Assembly: GCA_046153355.1 (NCBI GenBank)
Contig: JBJXEY010000022.1
Span: 1-35,100 of the forward strand
Direction: 5' to 3'
Length of the DNA: 35,100 nt
Origin: 2-02-FULL-62-17 sp046153355
Lineage (GTDB): Bacteria > Pseudomonadota > Gammaproteobacteria > Burkholderiales > SG8-39
This document shows positions 8,527-15,615 of the stretch, in pieces; positions within the stretch are counted from its first letter, which is position 1, and every line of letters starts with the position of its first letter. The notes under the pieces were generated by a model. It worked only from the letters and a program-made list of their open reading frames with translations, did no database searches and was not told where the DNA came from. Position numbers and translations under genes: made by a program.

Positions 8527-8931
8527 TTGAGCGCAGCCCCGTTCAACTGGAACGTCCGTGTCTACTACGAGGACACGGATATAGCGGGCGTGGTCTATTA
8601 CGCCAATTACTTGCGCTACTTCGAGCGAGCGCGAACCGAGTGGTTGCGGCATCTTGGCATTGGCCAGGAAAAACTGCTCAAGGACGAGGGTGTCAAGTTC
8701 GTGGTGCGAAGGGCCACCCTTGATTTTGTTTCCGCAGCGCGCTTGGACGATTTGTTGCAAATATCGGTCAAGTTATTGAAATTTGCCGGCGCGTCGCTTC
8801 ATCTTGAACAAGAAGCCAGTAGTGATGGCCGACGCTTGTGCGCGGCAACGGTTCAGGTCGCCTGCGTGCGCGATGCCGATTTCCACCCGATTCCCATTCC
8901 CGAATTCATCAAAGTGAAAATGCAGTCATGA
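8527..8931 (+). CDS. ybgC: Acyl-CoA thioesterase YbgC, first gene of the tol-pal cluster
   Basis: YbgC is a hotdog-fold (4HBT) acyl-CoA thioesterase encoded at the head of tol-pal operons and linked to phospholipid metabolism. The 134-residue product has the signature YYEDTDIAGVVYYANYLRYFERARTEWLR, with catalytic Asp18. The histidine found at position 25 in E. coli YbgC is a tyrosine here (GVVYYANY). The start is an unusual TTG at 8527, supported by an AAGGAG ribosome binding site at 8516-8521 with five-base spacing. Its 3' end overlaps the tolQ start by four bases (ATGA). A TAGAAT at 8486-8491 might be a -10 element in the ruvB-ybgC gap, but its -35 is poor. Confidence 0.93.
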   Translation: MSAAPFNWNVRVYYEDTDIAGVVYYANYLRYFERARTEWLRHLGIGQEKLLKDEGVKFVVRRATLDFVSAARLDDLLQISVKLLKFAGASLHLEQEASSDGRRLCAATVQVACVRDADFHPIPIPEFIKVKMQS

Positions 8932-9611
8932 ACGTTTCCCACGATATGTCGATGCTTGCCTTGATCTGGAACGCCAGTATCGTGGTTCAGTTCGTGATGG
9001 CGCTATTGCTGATCGTATCCTTCATGTCTTGGTATTTCATTTTTCGCAAATGGTTCACGATTCGTCAGGCGCGCACCAAGACCGAACAATTCGAGCGCGA
9101 TTTCTGGGGCGGGTCGGATCTCAACGCCTTGTACCAAAGCGCGGTGAACCATCGTCACTCAACCGGCAGTTTGGAGCGAATTTTCGAATCGGGTTTTCGT
9201 GAGTTCGCAAAGCTGAAGGCACAAAAAGGCGCGGACTCCGCGACCATGGTGGATGGCGCGCGCCGCGCCATGCGCGCCACCCACCAACGGGAAATGGATA
9301 ACCTCGATGCGCATTTGGCGTTTCTTGCCTCGGTTGGTTCGGTAAGTCCTTACGTGGGATTGCTCGGTACCGTATGGGGCATCATGCATTCGTTTCGCGG
9401 CCTGGCCAATGTGCAACAAGCGACTCTGGCGGCAGTGGCTCCAGGTATTGCCGAGGCGTTGGTGGCAACGGCCATCGGCCTATTCGCGGCAATTCCGGCC
9501 GTGGTGGCCTATAACCGCTTTGCCCATGATGTGGATCGCATCGCGGTGCGTTTCGAGAGCTTCATGGAAGAGTTCTCTAACATCCTGCAGCGTAACGCCA
9601 ACGCACGCTAA
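8928..9611 (+). CDS. tolQ: Tol-Pal system inner-membrane proton channel subunit TolQ
   Basis: TolQ forms, with TolR, the proton-driven motor that energises TolA for outer-membrane constriction during division. The start is ATG at 8928, overlapping the ybgC stop, and gives 227 residues. Three membrane segments can be seen: about residues 12-37 (IWNASIVVQFVMALLLIVSFMSWYFIF), about 130-155 (LAFLASVGSVSPYVGLLGTVWGIM) and about 163-190 (ATLAAVAPGIAEALVATAIGLFAAIPAVVAYNRF). The last two contain the MotA/TolQ/ExbB family signatures. In an operon with tolR, tolA and tolB it is TolQ rather than ExbB. Confidence 0.97.
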   Translation: MNVSHDMSMLALIWNASIVVQFVMALLLIVSFMSWYFIFRKWFTIRQARTKTEQFERDFWGGSDLNALYQSAVNHRHSTGSLERIFESGFREFAKLKAQKGADSATMVDGARRAMRATHQREMDNLDAHLAFLASVGSVSPYVGLLGTVWGIMHSFRGLANVQQATLAAVAPGIAEALVATAIGLFAAIPAVVAYNRFAHDVDRIAVRFESFMEEFSNILQRNANAR

Positions 9612-9633
9612 TTCGACCTTAATAGACAAAGCC

Positions 9634-10044
9634 ATGCGCCAGCGCCGCCAAATGAACCAGATCAACGTCGTGCCCTATGTGGACGTGATGCTGGTGTTAT
9701 TGGTGATATTCATGGTGACCGCGCCCCTGGTGAATCCCAGCGTGGTGGACCTGCCCAGTGTGGGCAAAGCGGCGCAAGCGCCCGTGACGCCTATTGAAGT
9801 GGTGATTAAGCTTGATACCACCATGTTGCTGCGCGACCGAGATGGTGCCAAGGGTCAGGAGCGCGCGGTGAGTATGAAAGATCTGCTGGTCGTGTTGCGC
9901 CAACAGCAGGGCAGCAACGCGGATCGACCGGTGGTCATCGCAGCCGACAAGGAGGTGCGCTACGACGCGGTATTGAAGGTGATGGATGAGTTGCAGCGCG
10001 GCAATATTCGCCGCGTTGGCCTGGCGGTGAAACCGGCGGGATGA
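9634..10044 (+). CDS. tolR: Tol-Pal system protein TolR
   Basis: TolR is the ExbD-type partner of TolQ, with one membrane helix and a periplasmic domain. The ATG at 9634 gives 136 residues beginning MRQRRQMNQINVVPYVDVMLVLLVIFMV. The invariant aspartate of the proton path is Asp15 in PYVDVMLVLL, at the start of the helix. The periplasmic part ends in RPVVIAADKEVRYDAVLKVMDELQ, typical of TolR/ExbD. It lies 22 bases after tolQ, and its stop overlaps the tolA start (ATGATGA). A longer reading frame reaching back into tolQ is not supported. Confidence 0.96.
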   Translation: MRQRRQMNQINVVPYVDVMLVLLVIFMVTAPLVNPSVVDLPSVGKAAQAPVTPIEVVIKLDTTMLLRDRDGAKGQERAVSMKDLLVVLRQQQGSNADRPVVIAADKEVRYDAVLKVMDELQRGNIRRVGLAVKPAG

Positions 10045-10769
10045 TGAGTACCGCGGCACTAAATTTCGAACGCGAACCCACACACCTGCCTTCGGCGGCA
10101 TTGGCGGTGTCGGTGCATGTTTTGCTTTTCGCGGTGCTGGTGTTCGGGGTGAGCTGGCAGTCGCGTGCGCCCGAGACCCTCAGCGTCGAATTATGGAATC
10201 TGCCGCCGCTGGCTGAACCGGTCCCAAGTAAGCCTGAAGCCGAACCCGCGCCGCCTCCCAAATTGGAATTGAAACCCGCGCCGCAAATTGAATCCAAACC
10301 AGCGCCGAAAAAAGTCGATATCGTCACGGAGAAGGAGAAAAAGCCTGTCGCGAAGGAAGTGCCAGTAAAACTCGATCTAGCTAAACAAATGAAGGAGCAG
10401 TTGGCGCGAGAATTGGAATCCGTGCAACGCGAGCGCGAGCGAAGCGAAGTCCTGGCGCAATTTAAGCCTGCCGCCACGCCGGCTGGCGCGCCTAGCGTCG
10501 ATTTGGCTTACGCCAATCGAATCCGGCAAAAAATCAAACCGCATATCAACGTGCCACCCGACATCTCCGGGAACCCAGAGGCTATCTACGATGTCGAACA
10601 GTTACCCACGGGTGAGGTACTTTCGGTAAAGGTGCGTAAATCCAGTGGATTCAGAACCTACGATGACGCCGTGGAGCGAGCCATAATGAAAGCTTCGCCC
10701 TTGCCCAGACCGGAAAAAGCAGATCAATTTCAACGCCGCCTGGTACTGACATTCAGGCCTAATGACTGA
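10041..10769 (+). CDS. tolA: Tol-Pal system protein TolA (short form)
   Basis: TolA bridges the inner membrane to Pal/TolB and responds to the proton-motive force. The 242-residue protein has an N-terminal membrane helix (about 20-38, LAVSVHVLLFAVLVFGVSW), a Pro/Lys/Glu/Ala-rich extended region (about 55-150) and a TonB/TolA-like C-terminal domain (about 155-242; YANRIRQKIKPHINVPPDI, QLPTGEVLSVKVRKSSGF, YDDAVERAIMKASPLP). It is far shorter than E. coli TolA (421 residues) because the central helical region is reduced. Either of two adjacent ATGs (10041, 10044) can start it; the first overlaps the tolR stop by four bases. Confidence 0.94.
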   Translation: MMSTAALNFEREPTHLPSAALAVSVHVLLFAVLVFGVSWQSRAPETLSVELWNLPPLAEPVPSKPEAEPAPPPKLELKPAPQIESKPAPKKVDIVTEKEKKPVAKEVPVKLDLAKQMKEQLARELESVQRERERSEVLAQFKPAATPAGAPSVDLAYANRIRQKIKPHINVPPDISGNPEAIYDVEQLPTGEVLSVKVRKSSGFRTYDDAVERAIMKASPLPRPEKADQFQRRLVLTFRPND

Positions 10770-10778
10770 CATGTGACC

Positions 10779-12059
10779 ATGAAGAAAATTATCCAGCGCA
10801 TTATTTTCATTTTGCTTTTAGCGGTTGGTGCTGCTGCGCAAGCGCAGCTCTCCATTGAGATTACCGGCGGTGGCACCAATCAGATTCCCATGGCGGTGCT
10901 GCAATTCGCCGGTGAAAACGAGTTACCCGCATCGATTACCGACATTATCGAGGCGGATTTGCAGCGCAGTGGCCGTTTTCGCTTGCAGTACTCGGGCGGC
11001 GTCAACCCGCCGCCAACCGAGCCCGCCCAGGTCAATTTCAACGAATGGAAAAATCGCAGTGCTGATGCCATGGTAATTGGCGCGGTGCAACGTTTGAGCG
11101 ATGGGCGTTTCGAGGTGCGCTTTAGATTGCTGGATGTGCCGCGGCAAACGCAATTGCTCGGGCTGGGATTTACGATGACGGCGGCGCAGTTGCGGTTGAC
11201 TGGGCACAAGATCGCTGACGCCATTTACGAAAAGCTTACGGGTGAAAAGGGCGTTTTCTCGACTCGCATCGCTTATGTGGTCAAACAAGAAGGGCGGTTC
11301 GAATTGCGCATTGCCGATGCCGACGGCCAGGGCGCGCAAACAGCGCTCGCCTCGCGCGAGCCGATCATTTCCCCGGCTTGGTCCCCTGACGGCACGCGGC
11401 TCGCCTACGTCTCCTTCGAAAACAAAAAAGCGGTGGTCTATCAACATTCACTGGCTACCGGTCAACGCCAGGTGGTGGCTAATTTTCGTGGCTCCAACAG
11501 CGCGCCGGCTTGGTCGCCCGACGGCCGCCAACTGGCGGTGTCGCTGTCGCGCGACGGTGGTTCGCAATTGTTCCTGGTCAATGCCGATGGCACCAACGTG
11601 CGGCGCCTGACGCAAAGCCAGTCGATCGATACCGAACCATTTTTTTCCGCGGACGGTCAAAGCATTTATTTCACCTCGGATCGCGGCGGCAGCCCGCAGA
11701 TTTACCGCATGTCCGCCAATGGTGGTGAGGCGCAACGAATTACCTTCGATGGCAGCTACAGCGTGTCACCGCGAATCAGCGCCGATGGCAAGACGCTGGC
11801 GTATGTGTCGCGCAATGGGGCGCGATTTCAATTGACATCGATGGATCTGGCGAGCAAACAGGTGCAATTGTTGACCGATACCCAGCGCGATGAGTCACCC
11901 AGTTTCGCGCCCAATGGAAAAATGTTGCTGTACGCGACGGAAATCGCCGGGCGTGGCGTATTGTCGGCAGTATCGGTGGATGGCAAAGTGAAACATCGGC
12001 TCACCATTCAGGCTGCGGATGTACGCGAGCCAGCTTGGGGGCCCTATACCGAGAAGTAA
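10779..12059 (+). CDS. tolB: Tol-Pal system periplasmic beta-propeller TolB
   Basis: TolB is a periplasmic protein that binds Pal and TolA and regulates Pal release from peptidoglycan. From the ATG at 10779 it has 426 residues with a clear signal peptide (MKKIIQRIIFILLLAVGAAAQAQ). A GTG two codons earlier is possible, and neither has a good ribosome binding site. An N-terminal domain with the family motif IPMAVLQFAGE is followed by a propeller with repeated blades: SPAWSPDGTRLAYVS, APAWSPDGRQLAVSL, EPFFSADGQSIYFTS, SPRISADGKTLAYVS and SPSFAPNGKMLLYAT. The ending VREPAWGPY is conserved. It starts nine bases after tolA and precedes pal by 67 bases. Confidence 0.97.
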   Translation: MKKIIQRIIFILLLAVGAAAQAQLSIEITGGGTNQIPMAVLQFAGENELPASITDIIEADLQRSGRFRLQYSGGVNPPPTEPAQVNFNEWKNRSADAMVIGAVQRLSDGRFEVRFRLLDVPRQTQLLGLGFTMTAAQLRLTGHKIADAIYEKLTGEKGVFSTRIAYVVKQEGRFELRIADADGQGAQTALASREPIISPAWSPDGTRLAYVSFENKKAVVYQHSLATGQRQVVANFRGSNSAPAWSPDGRQLAVSLSRDGGSQLFLVNADGTNVRRLTQSQSIDTEPFFSADGQSIYFTSDRGGSPQIYRMSANGGEAQRITFDGSYSVSPRISADGKTLAYVSRNGARFQLTSMDLASKQVQLLTDTQRDESPSFAPNGKMLLYATEIAGRGVLSAVSVDGKVKHRLTIQAADVREPAWGPYTEK

Positions 12060-12126
12060 TTCACGGAGATAGTCCGAGAAAAGTAGGATGATGAGCGAAG
12101 GGGAAAACAAAATGGAGAGGCAAAAC

Positions 12127-12696
12127 ATGAAAAAGACCTTGTTATTGGTTTTTGCGACATCGATTCTTTGGGCCTGCGGCGGCGATCCGCCCAAGGAAGA
12201 CGGCAACAAAGCCGCGGTGGAAGACCGCACTGGCAAGCCTCCGGCGACAACCGGAACGACCGCAACGCCTGTTCCGTCAACAACCGTGGCGACAGTCACC
12301 ACGGGCGCGCCCACGGGAAAACCAGGACCCAACATCTTGCGCGACCCCAACAATATTCTGTCCAAGCGCTCGATCTTCTACGAATACGATAGTGATGCTA
12401 TTAAGGATGAGTACCGTCCGATGCTCGAGGCCCATGCCAAATACCTTGCCGGCAATCCCAATGCGCGCATGCTGGTGCAAGGCAATACCGACGAACGAGG
12501 TGGGCGCGAATACAACTTGAGCCTGGGGCAGCGCCGTGCTGAAGCGGTTAAACGACTACTGGTTCTGTTGGGCGCACGCGAATTGCAGGTCGAATCGGTG
12601 AGCCTGGGTGAAGAAAAACCACGTTGCGAAGACAAAACCGATGCGTGTTTTGGTCAAAATCGGCGAAGCGACATGCTGCATAGCGGAGAGTTCTAA
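12127..12696 (+). CDS. pal: Peptidoglycan-associated lipoprotein Pal
   Basis: Pal is an outer-membrane lipoprotein whose OmpA-like domain grips peptidoglycan. The ATG at 12127 has a GGAGAGG ribosome binding site at 12114-12120 and gives 189 residues. It was preferred to in-frame ATGs at 12088, 12091 and 12112. The lipoprotein signal MKKTLLLVFATSILWACGG ends in the lipobox LWAC. A Thr/Pro/Ala-rich linker follows, then the OmpA-like domain (about 75-189) with IFYEYDSDAIKDEY, MLVQGNTDERGGREYNLSLG and RRAEAVKRLL, the peptidoglycan-binding core. It is directly followed by cpoB with no intervening base. Confidence 0.97.
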   Translation: MKKTLLLVFATSILWACGGDPPKEDGNKAAVEDRTGKPPATTGTTATPVPSTTVATVTTGAPTGKPGPNILRDPNNILSKRSIFYEYDSDAIKDEYRPMLEAHAKYLAGNPNARMLVQGNTDERGGREYNLSLGQRRAEAVKRLLVLLGARELQVESVSLGEEKPRCEDKTDACFGQNRRSDMLHSGEF

Positions 12697-13527
12697 GTGC
12701 AGTGTCGAAATCGACAATCTAAGGCGCGAAACGTAGTGGCGCGAATCGTGGCGTCGTTATTGGCGGTCATCGCCATGAGCGGCGCGGCGCCGGTGGCCGC
12801 GGGTCTCTTCGACGATGACGAGGCGCGCGCCCGCATCGCCGAGCTTCGCCGCGATTACGATGCCAACCAAAAAGTGGTCGCCGATCGCTTGTCGCGAATC
12901 GAGGCGGCGGTGCAGGATCGAAGCGCGCTGGTGGATCTGGCAAAAATGCTTGAAGAACTGCGTGTCGATATGTCGCGTCTGCGAGGCAATTCGGAAGTGT
13001 TGCTCAATCGCGCTGAAAATTTGGAGAAGCGCCAGCGTGATTTATACGTGGATTTAGATTCGCGGCTGCGCAAAATTGAGCAAGGCCAACAGCAGTTGGA
13101 GCAGGCCCAAGTACAGATTCAAGAGCGCCTGGTTACACCAGAGCGCGAGGCAGCGCAGGAAAAGCAGGTGTATGAATCGGCGCTCAATCAATTCAAGGTG
13201 GGCAATTACCAGTCGTCGATCGCCGCGTTCCAAACCTTTATGGCTAGTTATGCAGCCAGCCAATTGGTGCCCTCCGCGCAATACTGGGTAGGCAATGCCT
13301 ACTATGCATTGCGCGATTACAAGGCCGCCATCGCGGCGCAGCAAAAAGTTGTTCTGACTTGGCCGGATAACGCGAAGGCATCCGATGCCATGCTTAACAT
13401 TGCTAGTTCGCAGGCAGAATTGGGCGATCAGAAGGGCACGCTCCTGACTCTAAAAACCCTTGTTACAAAATATCCGCAAAGCCCGGCTGCGGAACAAGCC
13501 AAGCAGCGTCTGGGCGGTCGTCGCTAA
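12697..13527 (+). CDS. cpoB: Cell division coordinator CpoB (YbgF)
   Basis: CpoB is a periplasmic protein that links peptidoglycan synthesis by PBP1B with Tol-driven outer-membrane constriction. The 276-residue product starts at a GTG directly after the pal stop, with GGAGAG at 12685-12690 as ribosome binding site. An N-terminal signal sequence (about residues 13-36, ending APVAAG) is followed by a long coiled coil (about 45-145, rich in Glu, Gln, Arg and Leu). Tetratricopeptide repeats follow (about 150-270): YESALNQFKVGNYQSSIAAF, SAQYWVGNAYYALRDYKAAI and KYPQSPAAEQAKQRL. Its place at the end of the tol-pal cluster confirms the call. Confidence 0.95.
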   Translation: MQCRNRQSKARNVVARIVASLLAVIAMSGAAPVAAGLFDDDEARARIAELRRDYDANQKVVADRLSRIEAAVQDRSALVDLAKMLEELRVDMSRLRGNSEVLLNRAENLEKRQRDLYVDLDSRLRKIEQGQQQLEQAQVQIQERLVTPEREAAQEKQVYESALNQFKVGNYQSSIAAFQTFMASYAASQLVPSAQYWVGNAYYALRDYKAAIAAQQKVVLTWPDNAKASDAMLNIASSQAELGDQKGTLLTLKTLVTKYPQSPAAEQAKQRLGGRR

Positions 13528-13615
13528 ATTTTTGCCGTGGCGATCAACGCTGGTTCAAATTCTTTTGCCGTATCAAGTCTAGTCATGACCAAGACCCACG
13601 CCAAATCCCCACGTT

Positions 13616-14719
13616 ATGACTGACCCGGCCAGCATCGCCAAAATGGTCGTCTGGGGCGCCTTCACGCTGGGCCTAGTATTTGGTTTCGTCGGCAACAAGA
13701 CGCATTTTTGCACCATGGGCGCCGTGGGCGACATCGTCAACATGGGCGATTGGAACCGCATGCGCATGTGGCTCTTAGCGATGGCAGTGGCGATTCTGGG
13801 TACGGCCGGTTTGCAAGGCGCCGGAATGATAGACGTCTCAAAGACCATCTACGCTACGCCCAACTTCATGTGGCTGTCGTTTGTCATCGGTGGATTCCTG
13901 TTCGGCGTAGGCATGACTCTGGCATCGGGGTGTGGCAGCAAGACATTAATTCGCGTCGGGGCAGGCAATCTCAAATCGCTTTTGGTGTTGATTGTCGCCG
14001 CCATCTCGGCGTATATGACCTTGCGTGGTCTGTTCGGCGTATTTCGCGTATGGGCTATCGATCCTGTGGCAATTAAACTCCCGGCGAATCAGGACTTACC
14101 CTCCTTGGCGGCGTTTGTGTTGGGTTCGAGCCGAGGCGCGATGCTCAGCGTTGTATCGCTACTTGTCGCAGGCGGCCTACTCGTCTTCGTCTTCGCAAAA
14201 CGAGAATTTTTGAGTTTCGACAATCTCTTGGGTGGCACGGTCACAGGCCTGGTCATTGTGGGTGGCTGGTACCTCTCAGGCCATCTGGGTTATCTACCCG
14301 AAGATCCCAATACTCTGGAGGAGAGGTTCTACGCCACCAACTCCGGCCGGATGGAATCTTTCTCCTTCGTCGCGCCACAGGCGTATCTTTTGGAACTACT
14401 CATGTTCTGGAGCGACGTGAGCCGCGTGATGACCTTTGGCATCGCCGCGGCGCTAGGCACCATGATCGGGTCATTCCTATGGGCAATGTGGTCGCGCAGT
14501 TTTCGCTTGGAGAGTTTTCGCGAACCCGAGGACATGATCAACCACATCGTCGGTGGAGTATTGATGGGTTTTGGCGGAATACTGGGGCTGGGTTGCACCA
14601 TTGGTCAGGGGCTCTCGGGTGTCTCCACACTGGCATTGGGCTCGATATTGGTGTTGCTTTCGATCATTGCGGGGGGTGTTGTCGCGATGAAATACCAATA
14701 CTGGCGAATTGGCGGCTGA
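13616..14719 (+). CDS. YeeE/YedE family sulfur (thiosulfate-type) transporter
   Basis: A 367-residue integral membrane protein of the YeeE/YedE (DUF395) family, whose studied members take up thiosulfate or selenium/sulfur species through a line of conserved cysteines in the membrane. About nine to eleven hydrophobic segments are visible. The expected Cys-containing motifs are present: GNKTHFCTMGAVGDIV (about 26-41), MTLASGCGSKTLIRVGAGN (about 99-117) and LGLGCTIGQGLSGVSTLALG near the C-terminus. It looks like the long, two-repeat form of the family. It stands alone between cpoB and tRNA-Lys, has no clear ribosome binding site, and is followed by a terminator hairpin. The transported compound cannot be read from the sequence. 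Confidence 0.9.
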   Translation: MTDPASIAKMVVWGAFTLGLVFGFVGNKTHFCTMGAVGDIVNMGDWNRMRMWLLAMAVAILGTAGLQGAGMIDVSKTIYATPNFMWLSFVIGGFLFGVGMTLASGCGSKTLIRVGAGNLKSLLVLIVAAISAYMTLRGLFGVFRVWAIDPVAIKLPANQDLPSLAAFVLGSSRGAMLSVVSLLVAGGLLVFVFAKREFLSFDNLLGGTVTGLVIVGGWYLSGHLGYLPEDPNTLEERFYATNSGRMESFSFVAPQAYLLELLMFWSDVSRVMTFGIAAALGTMIGSFLWAMWSRSFRLESFREPEDMINHIVGGVLMGFGGILGLGCTIGQGLSGVSTLALGSILVLLSIIAGGVVAMKYQYWRIGG

Positions 14720-14721
14720 TT

Positions 14722-14743
14722 ACACTCGAAACGCGAGTGTTTT
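14722..14743 (+). terminator. Intrinsic terminator after the YeeE-type gene
   Basis: A perfect seven-pair stem, ACACTCG (14722-14728) and CGAGTGT (14734-14740), with a five-base loop AAACG runs into a T stretch (14740-14743). It starts two bases after the stop codon and precedes the tRNA promoter. Confidence 0.6.
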
Positions 14744-14745
14744 CA

Positions 14746-14775
14746 TTGACGCTGCGAGAGCCCGCGTAATAAAAT
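14746..14775 (+). promoter_or_regulatory. Sigma-70 promoter of tRNA-Lys
   Basis: TTGACG (14746-14751) and TAAAAT (14770-14775) are separated by 18 bases, close to the sigma-70 consensus. A GC-rich CCGCCCC follows at the discriminator, as is usual for stringently controlled stable-RNA promoters. The predicted start near 14782 leaves a short leader before the tRNA at 14802. Confidence 0.78.
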
Positions 14776-14801
14776 CCGCCCCTTCGTTCGCAGTGAAAAT
14801 T

Positions 14802-14877
14802 GGGTCGTTAGCTCAGCTGGTAGAGCAGCGGACTTTTAATCCGTTGGTCGGCGGTTCGAATCCGCCACGGCCTACCA
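14802..14877 (+). tRNA. tRNA-Lys (anticodon UUU)
   Basis: A complete 76-base cloverleaf with encoded CCA. The acceptor strand GGGTCGT pairs with ACGGCCT, including G-U pairs at 1-72 and 4-69. The D arm is GCTC/GAGC, the anticodon stem GCGGA/TCCGT carries the loop CTTTTAA, and the T arm GGCGG/CCGCC carries TTCGAAT. The anticodon TTT lies at 14835-14837 and reads AAA/AAG lysine codons. It has its own promoter. Lysine tRNA genes also follow cpoB (ybgF) in E. coli, so the position is a conserved neighbourhood interrupted here by the YeeE-type gene. Confidence 0.98.
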
Positions 14878-14906
14878 ATATCCTTGCGGTTCTTTACGAT
14901 ATTGGT
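14874..14906. repeat. Inverted repeat at the tRNA-Lys 3' end
   Basis: ACCAATATC (14874-14882) and GATATTGGT (14898-14906) form a perfect nine-base inverted repeat with a 15-base loop. The left arm contains the tRNA's terminal ACCA. No T-run follows, so it is a poor intrinsic terminator. It could assist 3' processing or serve as a protein site. A third copy of GATATTGGT occurs at 15589-15597, at the start of the toxin gene. Confidence 0.7.
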
Positions 14907-14965
14907 AATCATAAAGTCAGTCTTGGGGTAGCGCCGGTGTTACGTTCCCCATGGTCCCCGCTACG

Positions 14966-15256
14966 CTATGCGGCCTTCTTCACACGCAATTCGATACGCA
15001 TGCCCGCATTTCCGAGCATGTTTACCAGCGCGTCTAAGCTGAATTTGTCAATCCTGCCGCGCATAACATCGTTGAGTCGCGGTTGCGTGATTCCAAATCG
15101 CTTTGCTGCCTCCCGCTGCGTCGCGCCTTTTGCGGCGTCGCGCACGCGATCCATGAGCTGGGCCCGCAACATCAGATTTTCCGCCTCGTTTGGCGAGAAA
15201 CCCACGTCTTCAAATACGTTTGCGCTGCCGCGCGTCATTTTCAATTTGGCGCTCAT
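14966..15256 (-). CDS. higA: HigA-type antitoxin, XRE-family DNA-binding protein
   Basis: A 96-residue Cro/C1-type helix-turn-helix protein of the small-antitoxin class found with phage Gp49-like toxins. The helix-turn-helix is visible in ATQREAAKRFGITQPRLNDVMRG (about 45-67), followed by DKFSLDALVNMLGNAGMRIEL, a very typical antitoxin ending. Such proteins neutralise the toxin and repress the shared promoter. The ATG at 15256 overlaps the toxin stop by four bases (ATGA), so the toxin gene comes first, as in higBA modules. The pair is leftward, convergent with tRNA-Lys. Confidence 0.88.
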   Translation of the reverse strand: MSAKLKMTRGSANVFEDVGFSPNEAENLMLRAQLMDRVRDAAKGATQREAAKRFGITQPRLNDVMRGRIDKFSLDALVNMLGNAGMRIELRVKKAA

Positions 15257-15588
15257 CGTTGCTTCCTCTCGCGAATCAATTCCCGGAAACGTGTACGGGC
15301 CAAGTCAATCTCCGCCTTTGGTGTCTGGCGAGTCTTTTTCTGAAAGGTATGAACCACGTACACCGCCTCGGCGAATTTCGCCAGGTAGAGAATTCGGAAC
15401 GCGCCATCCACGTGGACGCGAATTTCTTTAACCCCGAGGTCAACCGAAGGCATGGGCTTCCAATCCGAAGGCGCTTTGCCTTGTTGAACCTCCCAAAGTT
15501 CAAACCCGGCGATGCTGCGCGCCTCATCTGGAAACTCGCTCAACCTGTCCTTGCTATCGGCCAGCCACGTAATGGGTTTGATGTTCAT
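15253..15588 (-). CDS. higB: HigB-type toxin (RelE/Gp49-like, probable mRNA interferase)
   Basis: From the ATG at 15588 the product has 111 residues and matches the phage-derived Gp49-like/HigB toxins of the RelE superfamily, which cleave mRNA at the ribosome. Characteristic segments are LSEFPDEARSIAGFELWEVQQG, SDWKPMPSVDLGVKEIRV, AFRILYLAKFAEAVYVVHTFQKKT and the basic C-terminal DLARTRFRELIRERK. The conserved basic residues and the aromatic in VVHTFQKKT are present, so activity is plausible. A TTG-initiated extension back to 15636 exists but is not family-like. There is no clear ribosome binding site before 15588. Confidence 0.86.
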   Translation of the reverse strand: MNIKPITWLADSKDRLSEFPDEARSIAGFELWEVQQGKAPSDWKPMPSVDLGVKEIRVHVDGAFRILYLAKFAEAVYVVHTFQKKTRQTPKAEIDLARTRFRELIRERKQR

Positions 15589-15615
15589 GATATTGGTTCT
15601 GATATCAAAGGTCAA
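15587..15615 (-). promoter_or_regulatory. Putative higBA promoter and operator
   Basis: On the minus strand TTGACC (15615-15610) and TATCAT (15592-15587) are spaced by 17 bases, a good sigma-70 match. On the plus strand TGATAT recurs at 15588 and 15600, the latter inside the palindrome TGATATCA (15600-15607). These repeats lie between the two promoter hexamers, as expected for an autorepressing antitoxin. The -10 covers the toxin ATG, so this promoter would start transcription just inside the toxin gene. Confidence 0.4.
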
